Below the pieces are notes generated by a model. That model saw only the letters and a list, made by a program, of their open reading frames with translations, did not search any database and was not told the DNA's origin. The translations under genes and the position numbers were made by a program. Shown in pieces: positions 25,772 through 34,393 of a stretch of DNA of 64,000 nucleotides (within the stretch, counting starts at the first letter, position 1; every line of letters begins with the position of its first letter). Source of the DNA: Streptomyces sclerotialus (GTDB lineage Bacteria; Actinomycetota; Actinomycetes; Streptomycetales; Streptomycetaceae); assembly GCF_040907265.1 (NCBI RefSeq), contig NZ_JBFOHP010000002.1, positions 1,612,001 through 1,676,000 of the forward strand. The letters are read 5' to 3'.

Positions 25772-26357
25772 GGCCTCCCCACCCCTACCGAGCCCCGAAC
25801 CAGGCTGTACCCGACACAACTTCACCAAGAGAAGGCAAAGAAGGATGCCGACAGGCGGCACCCAACGCACCGTCACCTGCAGGGACGAATGCCTGACGCT
25901 CCCACGGCGCACATCATGCACACTCGACGAAACTGCAGGTAAGCGGCCCTTTTCCGCAGACTCAAGGTTCGCGACGCAGTCAACATGACGGGCCATCGGG
26001 AACGCATTGATCGCCGCATGCCTACACCTGGCCAACGTCCGTGGCGAAGTCAGGCGCCCGAGGCATGTGGGCCCATATCAGCCAGGGCTCCCGTACAGGG
26101 AAGGCGCAATCGCAGGGCTCCCCCTTCCCACCCTCTTCCACGCACACCCTTTGCGAGTGACGACCCGTCAGGAAAGTCGGCAAGAGGTCGGCATGAGGTC
26201 GGCTGAAACCGACCGTGGAAGACCTCGCATCTGGAGACCGGTGCCCCCGCACCGGCCGCTGTGCTGCGCCCGCGTCCCCCCTGGCCCGACGAGTGCCGGA
26301 CCGACGGCGCCTTCGGGCCCACCAGGCACAGGGCATCAGCCCAGGTCAACCCGTCTT

Positions 26358-26882
26358 TCAGGGCCGCTTCACATCCGTGTGGATGGCCAGTTTGAACTGG
26401 GCGTGGGTGATCGGCGCCGGGACCTTCGTGTCGCCCGGGCCGCGCGCGGAGATCTTCAGGCCGAGCGGCGTGCCGGGGTGCACGAAGATCTGCCACATGT
26501 ATGTCTTGTACTGGCCGCCGCCGGTCTTCCAGGTGTCCGTCGTGGCCGTGGAGTCGTATCCGCTGCTCGTGCTCAGCGGGTCGCGGACGAAGCGGGCGCG
26601 GTACTCGTTGGGGCGGGAGTCGGCGGCCCAGAAGACCATCGCGGAGAGCACGCCCCAGCCGTCGTGGCTGGGCCAGATCAGTCCGGAGCGCTTGTCGGGG
26701 AAGGCCGAGGCGGGGTCGCCGCCGTTGGCCGGGTCGTGCATGCGCCACGGGTCGTAGCTCTCGCCCGATGCGCCGTACGGGAACCGGACGAGGTGGTAAC
26801 CGTCGCTGTCGTACGAGATCCGCTGCGAGCCGGCGCCGTGCCGCTTCGCGTCCCACAGCAGGGAACAGATGGTGACGGACAC
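26358..26882 (-). CDS. conserved hypothetical protein, 174 aa
   Basis: I do not recognise a named family. The GTG start is well supported by AAGGAGG six bases upstream, and third-position GC is strongly biased. The product is soluble and rich in aromatic residues: YDSDGYHLVRFPYGASGESYDPW, GLIWPSHDGWGVLSAMVFWAAD and TYMWQIFVHPGTPLG suggest a compact beta-rich fold. No signal peptide, membrane helix or catalytic motif is evident. It stands alone between the degraded region and the HAD-like gene on the same strand, with its upstream promoter probably in 26883-27024. Confidence 0.7.
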   Translation of the reverse strand: MSVTICSLLWDAKRHGAGSQRISYDSDGYHLVRFPYGASGESYDPWRMHDPANGGDPASAFPDKRSGLIWPSHDGWGVLSAMVFWAADSRPNEYRARFVRDPLSTSSGYDSTATTDTWKTGGGQYKTYMWQIFVHPGTPLGLKISARGPGDTKVPAPITHAQFKLAIHTDVKRP

Positions 26883-27024
26883 CTGGGCCTCCTTCGGGCG
26901 GCGCGCCGTACGGAGCGGCGCGGCAGAGGGGGAGGGTGATGCGCACGTGCGTCGTCGGCGGGTCGGCGGCGCACGTGGCGTACCGCGCGCCGGGGGTCGA
27001 AGTTAAGGCGCGGCGGCCCGCCGG

Positions 27025-27549
27025 TCAATGGTCCCGTGTCTGGCGCGCGGCCCAGGTGGCGAGGGTGTCGAAGTCGTCCGGGAGCAGGCCCTGGGTCGCC
27101 TCGACCCGGTACAGGAGCGACGGCCCGGCGTGGTGGTGGGCCACCCAGCGCCGGTCCGCCGGGCCGATCTCGTCGTCGACCCAGATGAACGGGCGGTCCG
27201 CCGCCCAGCGCACCAGGTGCCGGGTCTTCCAGTGCACGCCGTCCGGGTCCGCGCGGTGCCCGTCGGGCCAGTCGAGGTACGGCAGCGGGGGCAGCCCCAG
27301 GACCGGCGCGATCCAGGTGTTGGCCGCGTCCTTCCACGTCGTGGCCCACACCAGCCGGCAGCCGAGGGAGAGGAGGGCCGGGCCGTGCGCGGGGTTGAGC
27401 CGCACGAGCAAGGGCTCGCGCGGCGGCTCCCAGCCCGGCGGCCGCATCCGGTGCGTGCCGTAGCCGGCGGGGCGCCGCTTCTCCGGCGCCAGCCAGGGGT
27501 TGAGCGGGCCGTCCACGTCGAGCAGCAGCAGCGGTCGCGAATCCGTCAC
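27025..27549 (-). CDS. HAD-like protein of the Swiss-army-knife RNA repair type
   Basis: The 174-residue product begins RPLLLLDVDGPLNPW, a DxDG HAD motif I at the very N-terminus. It continues with LVWATTWKDAANTWIAPVLGLP (motif II region with Thr/Trp) and ends with FIWVDDEIGPADRRW, an acidic DDE motif IV. This arrangement matches the HAD_SAK_2 group, named from its presence in bacterial RNA-repair fusion proteins; stand-alone copies are frequent in actinobacteria and uncharacterised. The GTG start was chosen because it precedes the first strand by only four residues. Confidence 0.7.
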   Translation of the reverse strand: MTDSRPLLLLDVDGPLNPWLAPEKRRPAGYGTHRMRPPGWEPPREPLLVRLNPAHGPALLSLGCRLVWATTWKDAANTWIAPVLGLPPLPYLDWPDGHRADPDGVHWKTRHLVRWAADRPFIWVDDEIGPADRRWVAHHHAGPSLLYRVEATQGLLPDDFDTLATWAARQTRDH

Positions 27550-27838
27550 CTCCCGATGGTCCCTTCCCGTGCCGCCCGCCGCCACCGGATCGGCCGTACG
27601 GCCGGGAGGGGAGGGCACGTCAACGCCGTTGCGGGCGGTGCCCGTCGGCGAGCGGCCGACGGTGCCGGAACACATTCAGCAACGGGTCGATCCGATGTGG
27701 GCTCAGCCGGTCGGTTGCCCTGCACACCCGGGCAGTTGCTGAACGGCCTCTCCACGGGCGAACCGGTTCGCCTAGGTTCTGCTGCGGCAGCGACGCATGG
27801 TGCGGTCCGTACGGTGGAGTGAGGGGAGGCGACGGGCG

Positions 27839-28717
27839 ATGGCCTGGGAGGAGAGCCGCCTCGGCACGTTGCCCGTACAGCGGATGCGCCCCGGCGACCA
27901 CGCCTGCTGCCGGTACACCGGACAGCCGGGGTGGGACCTGGTGGCGGCGTACGCGTGGCAGGGCCTGGAGCGCGGCGAGAAGGTGATCATCTGCCCCGCG
28001 CCGGAGGCCGGGAGCGACGAGGCCCGTACCCGCCTGGAGGAGTACGGCCCCTCGCTGGACCACGCGTGCCGCCGGGGTCAGGTGGTGTTCACCAGCATGC
28101 GCAGGCTGCTCCACCCCGGCCCCCGGTTCACCCCCGCCCGTCAGTGGCAGCGCCTCCAGGAGGAGACCGAAGGGGCCCTGGCGGAGCACTACTCCGGGCT
28201 GCGCGTCTTCGTCGACATGCGCTGGATCGCCGACCTCGGCGCTGACGTGGCGGAGGTGGTGGCCCGCGAGGCGGACGCGGCGCACCTCTTCACCGCCCGC
28301 CCCTACAGCCAGGTCTGCGCGTACGACACGCACGCCTTCGAGCCGGCGGTGCTCGATGCCGTGCGGGCGGCCCATCCGCACGATCTGCTCGAACGGCCCG
28401 GCATGCTGCGGGCGCTGCACGCGGCCGGGTGCGTCCGGCTCATCGGCGAGGCCGACATGGCCACCCAGGTCGCCTGGCTCGCCGCGCTGCGCGAGGCGTT
28501 CCACAGCTCGGCGCACGACGGCCACCTGGTCGTGGACCTCTCCCGGCTGCACTTCCTCAGCGTCGGCTGCGCCTCGGACCTGCTGCACCTCTCCACCGAC
28601 GCGCACCGCCACGGGCGGATCGAGGTACGCCTGGGCCGCGACAAGGCCGCACTGCTCGCCGGGCTCGGCAGCCATTACCTCAAGCACCTCGTCCTGGTCG
28701 AGGACCGGGACCGCTGA
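27839..28717 (+). CDS. MEDS domain plus STAS domain signalling protein
   Basis: The 292-residue protein combines two parts. The first, residues 1-190 (RPGDHACCRYTGQPGWDLVAAYAWQGLERGEKVIIC...), is a MEDS sensory domain, related to the DcmR sensor, with the conserved GDHxC near its N-terminus. The second, residues 200-290 (VRLIGEADMATQVAWLAALREAF and HLVVDLSRLHFLSVGCASDLL), is an anti-sigma-factor-antagonist-like STAS domain. The usual phosphorylatable Ser region reads LSVGCAS. Such proteins in Streptomyces are thought to work in partner-switching networks controlling sigma factors. The start at MAWEESRLG has GGGGAGG nine bases upstream. No anti-sigma kinase gene is adjacent. Confidence 0.83.
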   Translation: MAWEESRLGTLPVQRMRPGDHACCRYTGQPGWDLVAAYAWQGLERGEKVIICPAPEAGSDEARTRLEEYGPSLDHACRRGQVVFTSMRRLLHPGPRFTPARQWQRLQEETEGALAEHYSGLRVFVDMRWIADLGADVAEVVAREADAAHLFTARPYSQVCAYDTHAFEPAVLDAVRAAHPHDLLERPGMLRALHAAGCVRLIGEADMATQVAWLAALREAFHSSAHDGHLVVDLSRLHFLSVGCASDLLHLSTDAHRHGRIEVRLGRDKAALLAGLGSHYLKHLVLVEDRDR

Positions 28718-28728
28718 CGCTCCCCGCT

Positions 28729-28802
28729 CGGCTGCTCCGCGGCGGCGCACTCGCGGCTGCTCCGCGGCGGCGACTCCCGGCTGCTCCGCGGCGGCGCACT
28801 CC
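28729..28802. repeat. about 25-bp tandem repeat, three copies
   Basis: Copies at 28729-28753, 28754-28777 and 28778-28802 share CGGCTGCTCCGCGGCGGC and a CACTC-type tail, with a decayed fourth copy after them. The array lies between the convergent stops of the MEDS-STAS and DapA-family genes and may form structures that end transcription. Confidence 0.75.
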
Positions 28803-28823
28803 CGGCTGGTGCGCCGCGGCCGC

Positions 28824-29744
28824 TCAGCTCGCCCAGCGCAGCACCAACGGGTCGTGGCGGCGGGCCAGTTCGAGGAGGCCTTCGCGGGTCTCGGGCGGGA
28901 CCGGGCCGAACGGGGCGCGGGTGCGCTCGGAGGCGATGACACCGCCCTCGGCGAGGAGGATCTTCTGCGCGCGCAGCCCGCACTGGCGGTTCTCGTAGTG
29001 GATCAGCGGCAGCAGCGCCTCCCAGTCCTCGACGGCGCCCTCCCGGTCCCCCGCGTGGTACCGGCGCACGATCCGGCCGAGCCGGTCGGGCACCGTCGAG
29101 CTGGACATGGTGCCGACCGCGCCGGCGTCCAGGTCCGGTATGAGGGTGACGGCCTCCTCGCCGTCGAACGGGCCTTCCAGCTGGTCGCCGACCGCGGCGA
29201 TGAGGGTACGGAGCTTGTCGGCGGCGCCGGGCGTCTCGATCTTGGCGTACCGCAGCTGCGGCACCTCCTTGATCAGGTGGACGAGGACGCCGACGGGGAG
29301 CGGGGTGGTGGACATCGGGGCGTCCTGGACCATGAGCGGGAGGTCGGTGGCGGCGGCCACGGTGGTGAACCAGTCGGTCAGGGCCGCCTCGGGGACCGCC
29401 ATGGTGGCGCCGAAGAACGGCGGCATCAGCATGATCATGTCGGCACCCATGGCCTGCGCTTCCCTGCTGCGGTGGGCGGCGACGCGGGCGCTGTAGTGGC
29501 TGGCGGTCACGACCGTGGGGATGCGTCCCGCGGTGTGTTCGAGGACGGTGCGGCAGACCTGGTCCCGCTCCTCGTCCGTCAGCGAGAACTGCTCGGAGTA
29601 GTTGGCCAGGACGCACAGCGCGTCGGCGCCGCCGTCGATGAGGTAGTCGACGACCCGGGCCAGCCCGGCGAGGTCCAGCTCCTCGTCGTCGTCGAAGACC
29701 GTCGGGACGACCGGGATCACACCGCTCAGGGGCGTCGTCAGCAT
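28824..29744 (-). CDS. DapA-family lyase/aldolase (sugar-acid catabolism)
   Basis: The 306-residue TIM-barrel protein belongs to the dihydrodipicolinate synthase/N-acetylneuraminate lyase family. The Schiff-base lysine is in the strand RYAKIETPGA, and the substrate-binding loop reads VLANYSEQFSLTDEE instead of the GTTGE of true DapA, which argues against lysine synthesis. Divergent pairing with a UxaA-type sugar-acid dehydratase, sharing an operator, suggests it cleaves or dehydrates a 2-keto-3-deoxy sugar acid. The exact substrate is not readable. The start MLTTPLSGVIP has AGAGG upstream, and a promoter is recognisable 57 bases further. Confidence 0.82.
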   Translation of the reverse strand: MLTTPLSGVIPVVPTVFDDDEELDLAGLARVVDYLIDGGADALCVLANYSEQFSLTDEERDQVCRTVLEHTAGRIPTVVTASHYSARVAAHRSREAQAMGADMIMLMPPFFGATMAVPEAALTDWFTTVAAATDLPLMVQDAPMSTTPLPVGVLVHLIKEVPQLRYAKIETPGAADKLRTLIAAVGDQLEGPFDGEEAVTLIPDLDAGAVGTMSSSTVPDRLGRIVRRYHAGDREGAVEDWEALLPLIHYENRQCGLRAQKILLAEGGVIASERTRAPFGPVPPETREGLLELARRHDPLVLRWAS

Positions 29745-29760
29745 GGGAGCCTCTCTGCTC

Positions 29761-29780
29761 ACGTTCGATATCTCGAACGT
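29761..29780. promoter_or_regulatory. 20-bp palindromic operator of the sugar-acid divergon
   Basis: ACGTTCGATATCTCGAACGT is a perfect inverted repeat with 8-bp arms and a TATC centre, lying between the promoter and start codon of the DapA-family gene. Fourteen of its bases recur at 29953-29966 in front of the divergent gene. A local FadR/GntR- or IclR-type repressor is likely, but its gene is not adjacent. Confidence 0.75.
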
Positions 29781-29800
29781 TGTCCGACCTGTTGAGCGGG

Positions 29801-29830
29801 AGCGTAAAGCCGCCTTCTGAGCGGCGTCAA
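29801..29830 (-). promoter_or_regulatory. promoter of the DapA-family gene
   Basis: On the minus strand TTGACG and TACGCT are separated by 18 bases, a good match to the main vegetative promoter type. The palindromic operator lies just downstream of the expected start point, a typical repressor position. Confidence 0.6.
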
Positions 29831-29902
29831 TGAGCGGGAAGCAGGGCCGCTCTGAGGGGCAGTCAGGCGCGAGGGCGTCGGCGAGCCGACGGGGAGGCCT
29901 CA

Positions 29903-29931
29903 TTGACACCCCCCGGCCGCGGTTCTAGCGT
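29903..29931 (+). promoter_or_regulatory. promoter of the UxaA-family gene
   Basis: TTGACA and TAGCGT are separated by 17 bases, matching the vegetative consensus closely. Transcription should begin near 29938, upstream of the operator copy at 29953. Confidence 0.65.
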
Positions 29932-29952
29932 GCTCCGGATATCAACCGCTGA

Positions 29953-29966
29953 TCGATATCTCGAAC
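29953..29966 (+). promoter_or_regulatory. second copy of the divergon operator core
   Basis: TCGATATCTCGAAC is identical to the core of the palindrome at 29761-29780. It lies about 15 bases downstream of the predicted UxaA transcription start, so one regulator probably controls both directions. Confidence 0.65.
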
Positions 29967-30012
29967 ACCCGACTGTCCGGCCGCTCCGTTCCGTCCACGT
30001 ATCGAGGTGCTC

Positions 30013-31554
30013 ATGGCCCCGCCCGCCGCCGCCCGCGCCCTCCGCCTCCACCCCCGGGACGACGTCGCGGTCGCGGCCGCCGACCTTCCGGCAGGCAGTA
30101 CGGCCGACGCGGACGGCCTCGCCGTGCCGCTCCGGGCCGACGTCCCCCGCGGACACAAGATCGCGCTGCGCGCCGTCCGCCGGGGCGCGCCGGTCCTGCG
30201 GTACGGACAGATCATCGGCTTCGCCGCGGCGGACATCGCACCCGGCGACCACGTCCACCTGCACAACCTGGAGTACCGGGATTTCGAACGCGGCTACGAG
30301 TTCGCCGTGGACGCCCGGCCGGCAGAGCTGCTGCCGGAGTCCGAGCGGGCCACCTTCCAGGGGTACGTACGCGCCGACGGCTCGGTCGGCACCCGCAACT
30401 ACCTGGGCATCCTCACCAGCGTCAACTGCTCGGCCACCGCCGCCAAGCAGATCGCCGCGCGGCTGCGGCACTCCGGCGTCCTCGACGACTACGCCCACGT
30501 CGACGGCGTCGTGGCCCTCACCCACGGGCAGGGCTGCGGGCTGGCGGCCGACGGCGAGGGCATCGAGGTGCTGCGGCGCGTGATGCGCGGCTACCTGACG
30601 CACCCCAACTTCGCCGGCTTCCTCCTCCTCGGGCTCGGCTGCGAGGACAACCAGGTCGAGGCGCTGACCGACGGGCTGCCGCTCCGCTCCGACCTGCCGG
30701 TCCTCGCGAGCACGATCCAGGAGCTGGGCGGTACGAGGAAGACCGTGGCGGCCGGCGTCGAGCGGCTGACCGCCATGCTGCCGGCCGCCGACCGCGCCCG
30801 CCGGACGACCGTGCCGGCGAGCGAGCTGATCCTCGGCACGAACTGCGGCGGCTCCGACTCCTGGTCCGGCATCACCGCCAATCCGGCGCTCGGCAACGCG
30901 GTGGACCGGCTGGTCCGGCACGGCGGCACCGGCGTCGTCGGCGAGACCCCGGAGATCTACGGTGCGGAGCAGCTGCTCGTACGCCGCGCGGTCTCCAAGG
31001 AGGTCGGCGAGAAGCTGCTGGCGCGGATCGCGTGGTGGCGCGAGTACACCGCGCGGAACGGCGGCTCGATGGACAACAACCCCTCCCCCGGCAACAAGGC
31101 CGGCGGCCTCACCACCATCCTGGAGAAGTCGCTCGGCGCCGTCGCCAAGGGCGGCACCACCGCGCTCACCGACGTGGTCGACTACGCGGCGCCGGTCACC
31201 GGCAAGGGCTTCGTCCTCATGGACACCCCCGGCTACGACCCGGTCTCGGTGACCGGCATCGTGGCCGGCGGCGCCCAGGTCGTCTGCTTCACGACGGGCC
31301 GCGGCTCGGCCTTCGGCTGCGCCCCCGTACCGAGCCTGAAACTCGCGACGAACACCCCGCTGTATGCACACATGACCGATGACATGGACATCAACGCCGG
31401 TACCGTCGTCGACGGCTCGGCCACCGTCGAAGAAGTGGGCCGGAGAATTTTCGACCGGGTGCTGTCGGTCGCGTCCGGCGAACCCACCAGGAGCGAGTCG
31501 ATGGAATACGGCGAGGAAGAGTTCGTGCCCTGGCACATCGGGACGGTCATGTAA
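30013..31554 (+). CDS. UxaA family altronate/galactarate-type dehydratase
   Basis: The 513-residue protein has an N-terminal SAF domain (about residues 5-95, VPRGHKIALRAVRRGAPVLRYG). A UxaA catalytic domain follows: GYVRADGSVGTRNYLGILTSVNCS, THGQGCG, LGLGCEDNQ, GTNCGGSDSWSGITANPALG, and DNNPSPGNKAGGLTTILEKS. Family members are iron-dependent dehydratases that convert altronate or galactarate to 2-keto-3-deoxy acids. The product would be a substrate for the divergently encoded DapA-family lyase. The ATG was chosen over a GTG two codons earlier because GAGG is then well placed. Confidence 0.87.
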   Translation: MAPPAAARALRLHPRDDVAVAAADLPAGSTADADGLAVPLRADVPRGHKIALRAVRRGAPVLRYGQIIGFAAADIAPGDHVHLHNLEYRDFERGYEFAVDARPAELLPESERATFQGYVRADGSVGTRNYLGILTSVNCSATAAKQIAARLRHSGVLDDYAHVDGVVALTHGQGCGLAADGEGIEVLRRVMRGYLTHPNFAGFLLLGLGCEDNQVEALTDGLPLRSDLPVLASTIQELGGTRKTVAAGVERLTAMLPAADRARRTTVPASELILGTNCGGSDSWSGITANPALGNAVDRLVRHGGTGVVGETPEIYGAEQLLVRRAVSKEVGEKLLARIAWWREYTARNGGSMDNNPSPGNKAGGLTTILEKSLGAVAKGGTTALTDVVDYAAPVTGKGFVLMDTPGYDPVSVTGIVAGGAQVVCFTTGRGSAFGCAPVPSLKLATNTPLYAHMTDDMDINAGTVVDGSATVEEVGRRIFDRVLSVASGEPTRSESMEYGEEEFVPWHIGTVM

Positions 31555-31741
31555 GGCCGCCGGTAAAAGCGTTGGCAAAAGCGAGCGGCGGAATCACCGG
31601 AAAACATGGCCGGGACACCCGTATCACCATGTGAGACACGAGGGTGTCGCGTTGCGCTGACGTGGGCGGCTGTCCGACACTCCTCCCGCGGGGGCCGCGT
31701 ACGTTCGTTCCTGCGTCACCCAGAGAGTTCGGAAACACACC

Positions 31742-33235
31742 GTGAGTCTGCTACGAAAAAAGCCCCTTGAGCTCGCAATGAAGGAGGCTCGCGGAGAAGG
31801 CGAACAACGCCTGCGCCGTGATCTTTCCGCGCTGGATCTCACCATCCTCGGGGTAGGTGTCATTCTCGGCACCGGAATCTTCGTACTGACCGGCACGGTG
31901 GCCCGGAACATGGCGGGTCCGGCCGTCGCGCTCTCCTTCATCGTCGCCGCCGCGGTCTGCGGCTGCGCGGCGCTGTGCTACGCCGAATTCGCGTCCTCGG
32001 TGCCGGTCGCCGGGTCCGCGTACTCCTACTCCTACACCTCGCTCGGCGAGCTGCCCGCCTGGATCATCGGCTGGGCCCTGAGCCTGGAGCTGATGCTGGC
32101 CACCTCGGTGGTCGCGGTCGGCTGGTCCGGCTATCTGAACTCGATGCTGCACGGCATCGGCCTGCACCTGCCGGCCGCCGTGAGCGGCGGCGACGGCTCG
32201 GTGATGAACCTGCCGGCCGCGCTCCTCATCCTCGTGCTGACCGGCGTGCTCATCGCGGGCGGCAAGCTCTCCAAGGGCGTCACGAACGTACTCGTCGCGG
32301 TCAAGCTGGCCATCGTGCTGCTGGTGATCGTCGCGGGCGCGTTCCTCGTCGACACCGCGAACTACCATCCCTTCGTGCCCGACGCCGAGCCGACCGGCAA
32401 GGTCGCCGGGCTCCAGGCCCCGCTGCTGCAGGTGCTGACCGGCATCACCCCGACCGCGTTCGGCGTGTCCGGCATCCTGAGCGCCGCAGCCCTGGTCTTC
32501 TTCGCCTACATCGGCTTCGACATGGTCGCCACCACCGCCGAGGAGACCCGCAAGCCGCAGCGCGACCTGCCGATCGGCATCATCGCCTCGCTGGTCATCG
32601 TCACCGTGCTCTACGTCGCGGTGTGCCTGGTGGTCACCGGCATGCAGCACTACTCCGAGCTGTCGGTGCAGGCGCCGCTCGCGGACGCCTTCACGGCGAA
32701 GGGGCACCCGGGCTTCGCCACCGTCATCAGCGTGGGCGCGGTGGTCGGCCTGACCGCCGTGAGCCTGATCTGCTTCCGCTCCCAGAGCCGGGTCGTCTTC
32801 GCGATGGCCCGCGACGGACTGCTGCCGAAGGCCCTGTGCAAGGTCGACCCGAAGCACGGCACGCCGAAGATCAACCTGTGGGTGCTGGGCGTCCTCATGG
32901 CGTGCCTGGCCGCGTTCCTGAAGTTCGACCTGCTCGCCGAGATGGTCAACATCGGCACGCTCTTCGCCTTCGGCGCGGTCTCCGCGAGCGTCCTGATCCT
33001 CCGGCGCACCGCGCCCGACCTGCCCCGGGCCTTCCGTACGCCCTGGGTGCCGGTCATCCCGCTGGTCTCGCTCCTGTGCTGCCTGTACCTGATGCTCAAC
33101 CTCCAGGTCTTCACCTGGATCGGCTTCCTGGTCTGGCTGGCGGTCGGCCTGGCGCTCTACTTCGGGTACGGGCGGCGCCACAGCGTGCTCGGGAAGCAGC
33201 CGGAAACCGAGGCGGTGAAGACCGAAGCGGGCTAA
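31742..33235 (+). CDS. APC family amino-acid permease
   Basis: The 497-residue transporter has 12 predicted membrane helices and the family hallmark at helix 1, ILGVGVILGTGIFVLTG. It also has YSYTSLGELPAWIIGWAL at helix 3 and FFAYIGFDMVATTAEETRKPQRDLP at helices 6-7, a signature of the cationic-amino-acid transporter subgroup. The N- and C-termini are cytoplasmic and charged. The start is GTG. Upstream there is a short 187-base gap with no obvious terminator after the UxaA-type gene. The substrate is probably a cationic or broad range of amino acids. Confidence 0.87.
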   Translation: MSLLRKKPLELAMKEARGEGEQRLRRDLSALDLTILGVGVILGTGIFVLTGTVARNMAGPAVALSFIVAAAVCGCAALCYAEFASSVPVAGSAYSYSYTSLGELPAWIIGWALSLELMLATSVVAVGWSGYLNSMLHGIGLHLPAAVSGGDGSVMNLPAALLILVLTGVLIAGGKLSKGVTNVLVAVKLAIVLLVIVAGAFLVDTANYHPFVPDAEPTGKVAGLQAPLLQVLTGITPTAFGVSGILSAAALVFFAYIGFDMVATTAEETRKPQRDLPIGIIASLVIVTVLYVAVCLVVTGMQHYSELSVQAPLADAFTAKGHPGFATVISVGAVVGLTAVSLICFRSQSRVVFAMARDGLLPKALCKVDPKHGTPKINLWVLGVLMACLAAFLKFDLLAEMVNIGTLFAFGAVSASVLILRRTAPDLPRAFRTPWVPVIPLVSLLCCLYLMLNLQVFTWIGFLVWLAVGLALYFGYGRRHSVLGKQPETEAVKTEAG

Positions 33236-33279
33236 CCTCTCGCGAAGGCGTGGCTGGACGGGCGCCTGAGGGAGGCGTG

Positions 33280-33801
33280 ATGGGGGAGACGGAAGAGCAC
33301 GACGGGTACGCCCGGCCGGGCGGCCCGCAGCCGGCACCGCAGCAGTCGGCGACCGAGACCTACGGGTATCCGCCGCCGGGCGGCATGGGGGACATGCTGA
33401 CCACCGTCGCGGTGACCATGGCCGTGACGCCGTTCCTGCAGGCCGTCGCCGCGCACTTCGGCAACCGGCTGGCGGGCGCTGTCGACGAGGGCACGAGAGC
33501 GGCCGTGCGCCGGTTCCTGCGGCGCGAGTCGGGGCGGCGCACGGGCGACCTCCGGAGCGAGTCGGACGGTCCGATCGACCTGCGCAACGAGCACGGGTGG
33601 CACGTGGTGATCCCGGTCGAGGTGCCGGCCGAGGCGCTCCCCCAGCTCTTCGCCCTGCAGAGCGCCCCGTCCCCGTACCTCGCGGCCGAGCCCACCCCGT
33701 GCATCCAGTGGATCGGCGACGCATGGCACGTGATGGGCGCGCGGGACGGCGTCACGGTGCTGTGGCGATGGGACGCCGCCGAGGGGCGCTGGACCCCCTA
33801 A
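33280..33801 (+). CDS. conserved hypothetical protein, 173 aa
   Basis: No family is recognised. The ATG follows GGAGGCGTG; a GTG one codon earlier is equally possible. The N-terminal 45 residues are Pro/Gln/Tyr-rich and disordered. A hydrophobic stretch near residues 35-60 (MLTTVAVTMAVTPFLQAVAAHFG) could be a membrane helix. The C-terminal half (DLRNEHGWHVVIPVEVPAEALPQLFAL then CIQWIGDAWHVMGARDGVTVLWRWD) looks like a small beta-rich module. Its stop codon overlaps that of the convergent gene. Confidence 0.65.
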   Translation: MGETEEHDGYARPGGPQPAPQQSATETYGYPPPGGMGDMLTTVAVTMAVTPFLQAVAAHFGNRLAGAVDEGTRAAVRRFLRRESGRRTGDLRSESDGPIDLRNEHGWHVVIPVEVPAEALPQLFALQSAPSPYLAAEPTPCIQWIGDAWHVMGARDGVTVLWRWDAAEGRWTP

Positions 33802-34190
33802 GGGCCGGGTGTCCCCTTGCGCCGCCTGTCGGGCGCGAGGAGGCCGGCCAGCGACAGGGCGCCCCAGCCGACCGACACCGCGACGGCCTTGCGGCGCGCC
33901 GACCGGTCCGGGAGCGTGACACCGAGCAGGACCGCGTCCCCGAAGTCGGCGGCGATCCGGACGAGCGCCGCCGTGCGCAGCGCCGGGCCTTCGGGCACGA
34001 GGGCCAGAGCCGCGCCGCTCGCCGCGTCCCGCCAGGCGAGCGGCCGCAGCGAGACCCGGGTCGCCTCGGCCACCCGGCCGTTCGCGTCCGCCAGCCCCGA
34101 AGGGCGGGCGAGCAGGTCGGGCACGACTGTCACGGCCACGCCGTACAGTGCCGTCGCCGCGCCCACCGCTCGTAGCAGCCCCACCCGCAT
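33798..34190 (-). CDS. small membrane protein, 130 aa
   Basis: The product has hydrophobic segments around residues 5-25, 50-66 and 100-122 with Arg-rich loops, and ends in a charged Arg/Lys/Pro tail. I recognise no named domain. The ATG giving MRVGLLRAVG was preferred because GAGG sits upstream; longer starts add only a Gly/Arg-rich lead. Its TAG and the TAA of the convergent gene share bases 33799-33800. Confidence 0.65.
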   Translation of the reverse strand: MRVGLLRAVGAATALYGVAVTVVPDLLARPSGLADANGRVAEATRVSLRPLAWRDAASGAALALVPEGPALRTAALVRIAADFGDAVLLGVTLPDRSARRKAVAVSVGWGALSLAGLLAPDRRRKGTPGP

Positions 34191-34393
34191 GTCCCCGCCT
34201 CGCTCTCCGCCGCCGTCCGCCACCGTCCGTGCCCCGGCCATTGTCACGGTACGGACGCCGGAAGTCCGGCCGGACACGCGACCGACGCATACCAAGCGGT
34301 ACCTGCCGAATGCATCTTTCTCTGTCGCAAGGGTGGACGTCGCTGATCAGCGCGCTCTAGCGTGGTGACGCGCCGAGGAGCCGGAGGAGCCGA

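Larger units (their letters stand above)
24868..26357. other. degraded accessory region with gene remnants
   Basis: About 1.5 kb has no intact gene. Codon bias drifts between frames, and two recognisable protein fragments on the minus strand (listed separately) lie out of frame with any full product. A further minus-strand piece near 25140-25215, reading LYKAYVITCDDSVRLYVREHV, also looks protein-like but is unplaced. From about 25900 to 26357 I see neither a gene nor a clear signal. Confidence 0.6.

Noticed and set aside
28824..29744. True dihydrodipicolinate synthase (dapA) for lysine synthesis
   Set aside because: The substrate loop lacks the GTTGE motif, and the gene is paired with a sugar-acid dehydratase.
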